DNA of 8,207 nucleotides. Source: Bacteroidales bacterium. GTDB taxonomy: Bacteria > Bacteroidota > Bacteroidia > Bacteroidales > UBA7960. This document shows, piece by piece, positions 7,970 to 8,207 of the stretch (position 1 is the stretch's first letter; each line of letters begins with the position of its first letter). The notes beneath the pieces were generated by a model. The model was not told the DNA's origin. It saw only the letters and a program-made list of their open reading frames with translations, and ran no database searches. Location of the stretch: assembly GCA_003557805.1 (NCBI GenBank), contig PWNY01000176.1:1-8207 (forward strand). Direction: 5' to 3'. Position numbers and translations under genes: made by a program.

Positions 7970-8003
7970 AAAAAAAAACCCTTCCTGAGGAATAATGGAA
8001 GGG
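7970..8003 (-). terminator. Intrinsic terminator of the mgtE leader (riboswitch expression platform)
   Basis: Read on the minus strand, CCCTTCC (8003-7997) pairs perfectly with GGAAGGG (7985-7979) around an 11-base loop, followed at once by nine T (7978-7970). It lies after the M-box aptamer and 71 bases before the mgtE start, so it should stop transcription before mgtE. Its 5' arm overlaps CCCCTT (8004-7999), which can instead pair with AAGGGG at the end of the aptamer. Confidence 0.9.
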
Positions 8004-8019
8004 GGCTTATTAAAATACA

Positions 8020-8046
8020 GGATAACAGCTTTCAGCCAATTTATCC
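8020..8046 (-). other. Leader hairpin between aptamer and terminator
   Basis: On the minus strand GGATAA (8046-8041) pairs with TTATCC (8025-8020), and a short inner GCT/AGC stem is possible around a GAA loop. It occupies most of the spacer between the M-box and the terminator. It may stabilise or pause the switching region; no T-run follows it, so it is not itself a terminator. Confidence 0.5.
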
Positions 8047-8055
8047 CGCAATCAT

Positions 8056-8207
8056 GCCCCTTGTTGAGTTTTAGCTCTGGATGACTTATCCCCTTTTCAA
8101 GGGAAGCTGCCTTAAGCAATGCCTTAATCCGACAAAGCCTGTTCTACCCATTGGCGTCTGTAGACATTTTTGGGCAGCAGCCTGTGTTCATCCAGTAGCC
8201 TCACCTA
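8056..8207 (-). promoter_or_regulatory. M-box (ykoK leader) Mg2+ riboswitch aptamer, 5' edge cut by the window
   Basis: Read on the minus strand, this stretch carries the conserved M-box core in the right order and spacing: UAGGUGAGGCU (8207-8197), GGCUGCUGCCC (8182-8172), AAAAAUGUC (8171-8163), AGACGCCAAUGGGU (8159-8146), AACAG, a variable stem, GGCAGC (8111-8106) that can pair back to the GCUGC at 8181-8177, a hairpin CCCUU-GAA-AAGGG (8103-8091), CAGAGCUAAAACUC (8079-8066), and the closing segment CAACAAGGGGC (8066-8056). From recall this matches the Bacillus subtilis mgtE leader. The RNA folds compactly when Mg2+ is high and causes termination upstream of Mg2+ transport genes. Here it precedes a terminator and mgtE on the same strand. 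Only the first strand of helix P1 and the promoter are missing, beyond 8207. No protein reading frame explains this stretch. Confidence 0.95.

Noticed and set aside
7793..8119. Minus-strand 108-codon frame overlapping the start of mgtE
   Set aside because: It starts at TTG inside the riboswitch, runs through the terminator T-run and overlaps mgtE in another frame; it has no family-like sequence.
8124..8204. Minus-strand 26-codon frame (VRLLDEHRLLPK... ending ALSD) that looks like the C-terminus of an upstream protein
   Set aside because: It is preceded by an in-frame TAG at 8207-8205, and its bases are the conserved M-box core, so the protein-like look is accidental.
8080..8207. Plus-strand frame open to the right edge (MTYPLFKG...)
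   Set aside because: It is antisense to the M-box aptamer and has no ribosome-binding site or recognisable motif.
1..8207. Mobile elements, CRISPR arrays, tRNA or rRNA genes
   Set aside because: I looked on both strands for transposase-like proteins, spaced identical repeats and conserved RNA motifs and saw none apart from the M-box.

Overview
The window looks like a chromosomal piece of a Bacteroidota genome (phylum level only). Two things point there: a large surface protein ending in a CHU_C (gliding-motility-associated, type B) type IX secretion domain, paired with a PorP/SprF-family outer-membrane protein, and a candidate promoter element of the Bacteroidota type (TAnnTTTG). No mobile element, CRISPR array, tRNA or rRNA gene is visible.

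Left half, plus strand (1-4581): the 3' part of a very long repeat-rich secreted protein, 1198 codons visible and open at the left edge, followed after 18 bases by a PorP/SprF-family gene. Together they form a substrate-plus-partner unit of the kind known from SprB/SprF. The surface protein has two classes of tandem beta-sandwich repeats separated by one Ig-like module that carries its only two visible cysteines.

Right half, minus strand (8207-4606): the 5' leader of mgtE, then mgtE (Mg2+ channel/transporter), then argS (arginyl-tRNA synthetase). argS converges on the surface-protein operon with only 24 bases between the stops. The last ~150 bases of the window look like intergenic DNA, but read on the minus strand they closely match the conserved core of the M-box (ykoK leader) Mg2+ riboswitch. 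A spacer hairpin and a textbook intrinsic terminator (7-bp stem plus nine U) follow, all upstream of the mgtE ribosome-binding site. The 3' edge of the aptamer (AAGGGG) is complementary to the 5' arm of the terminator (CCCCUU), which gives a complete predicted switch: high Mg2+ leads to early termination, low Mg2+ to mgtE expression. No terminator is seen between mgtE and argS, so read-through into argS is possible, although argS also has a candidate promoter of its own.

The riboswitch is the most notable element, because it is easily missed by protein-based annotation. Its extreme 5' end (first strand of the closing helix P1) lies just outside the window.
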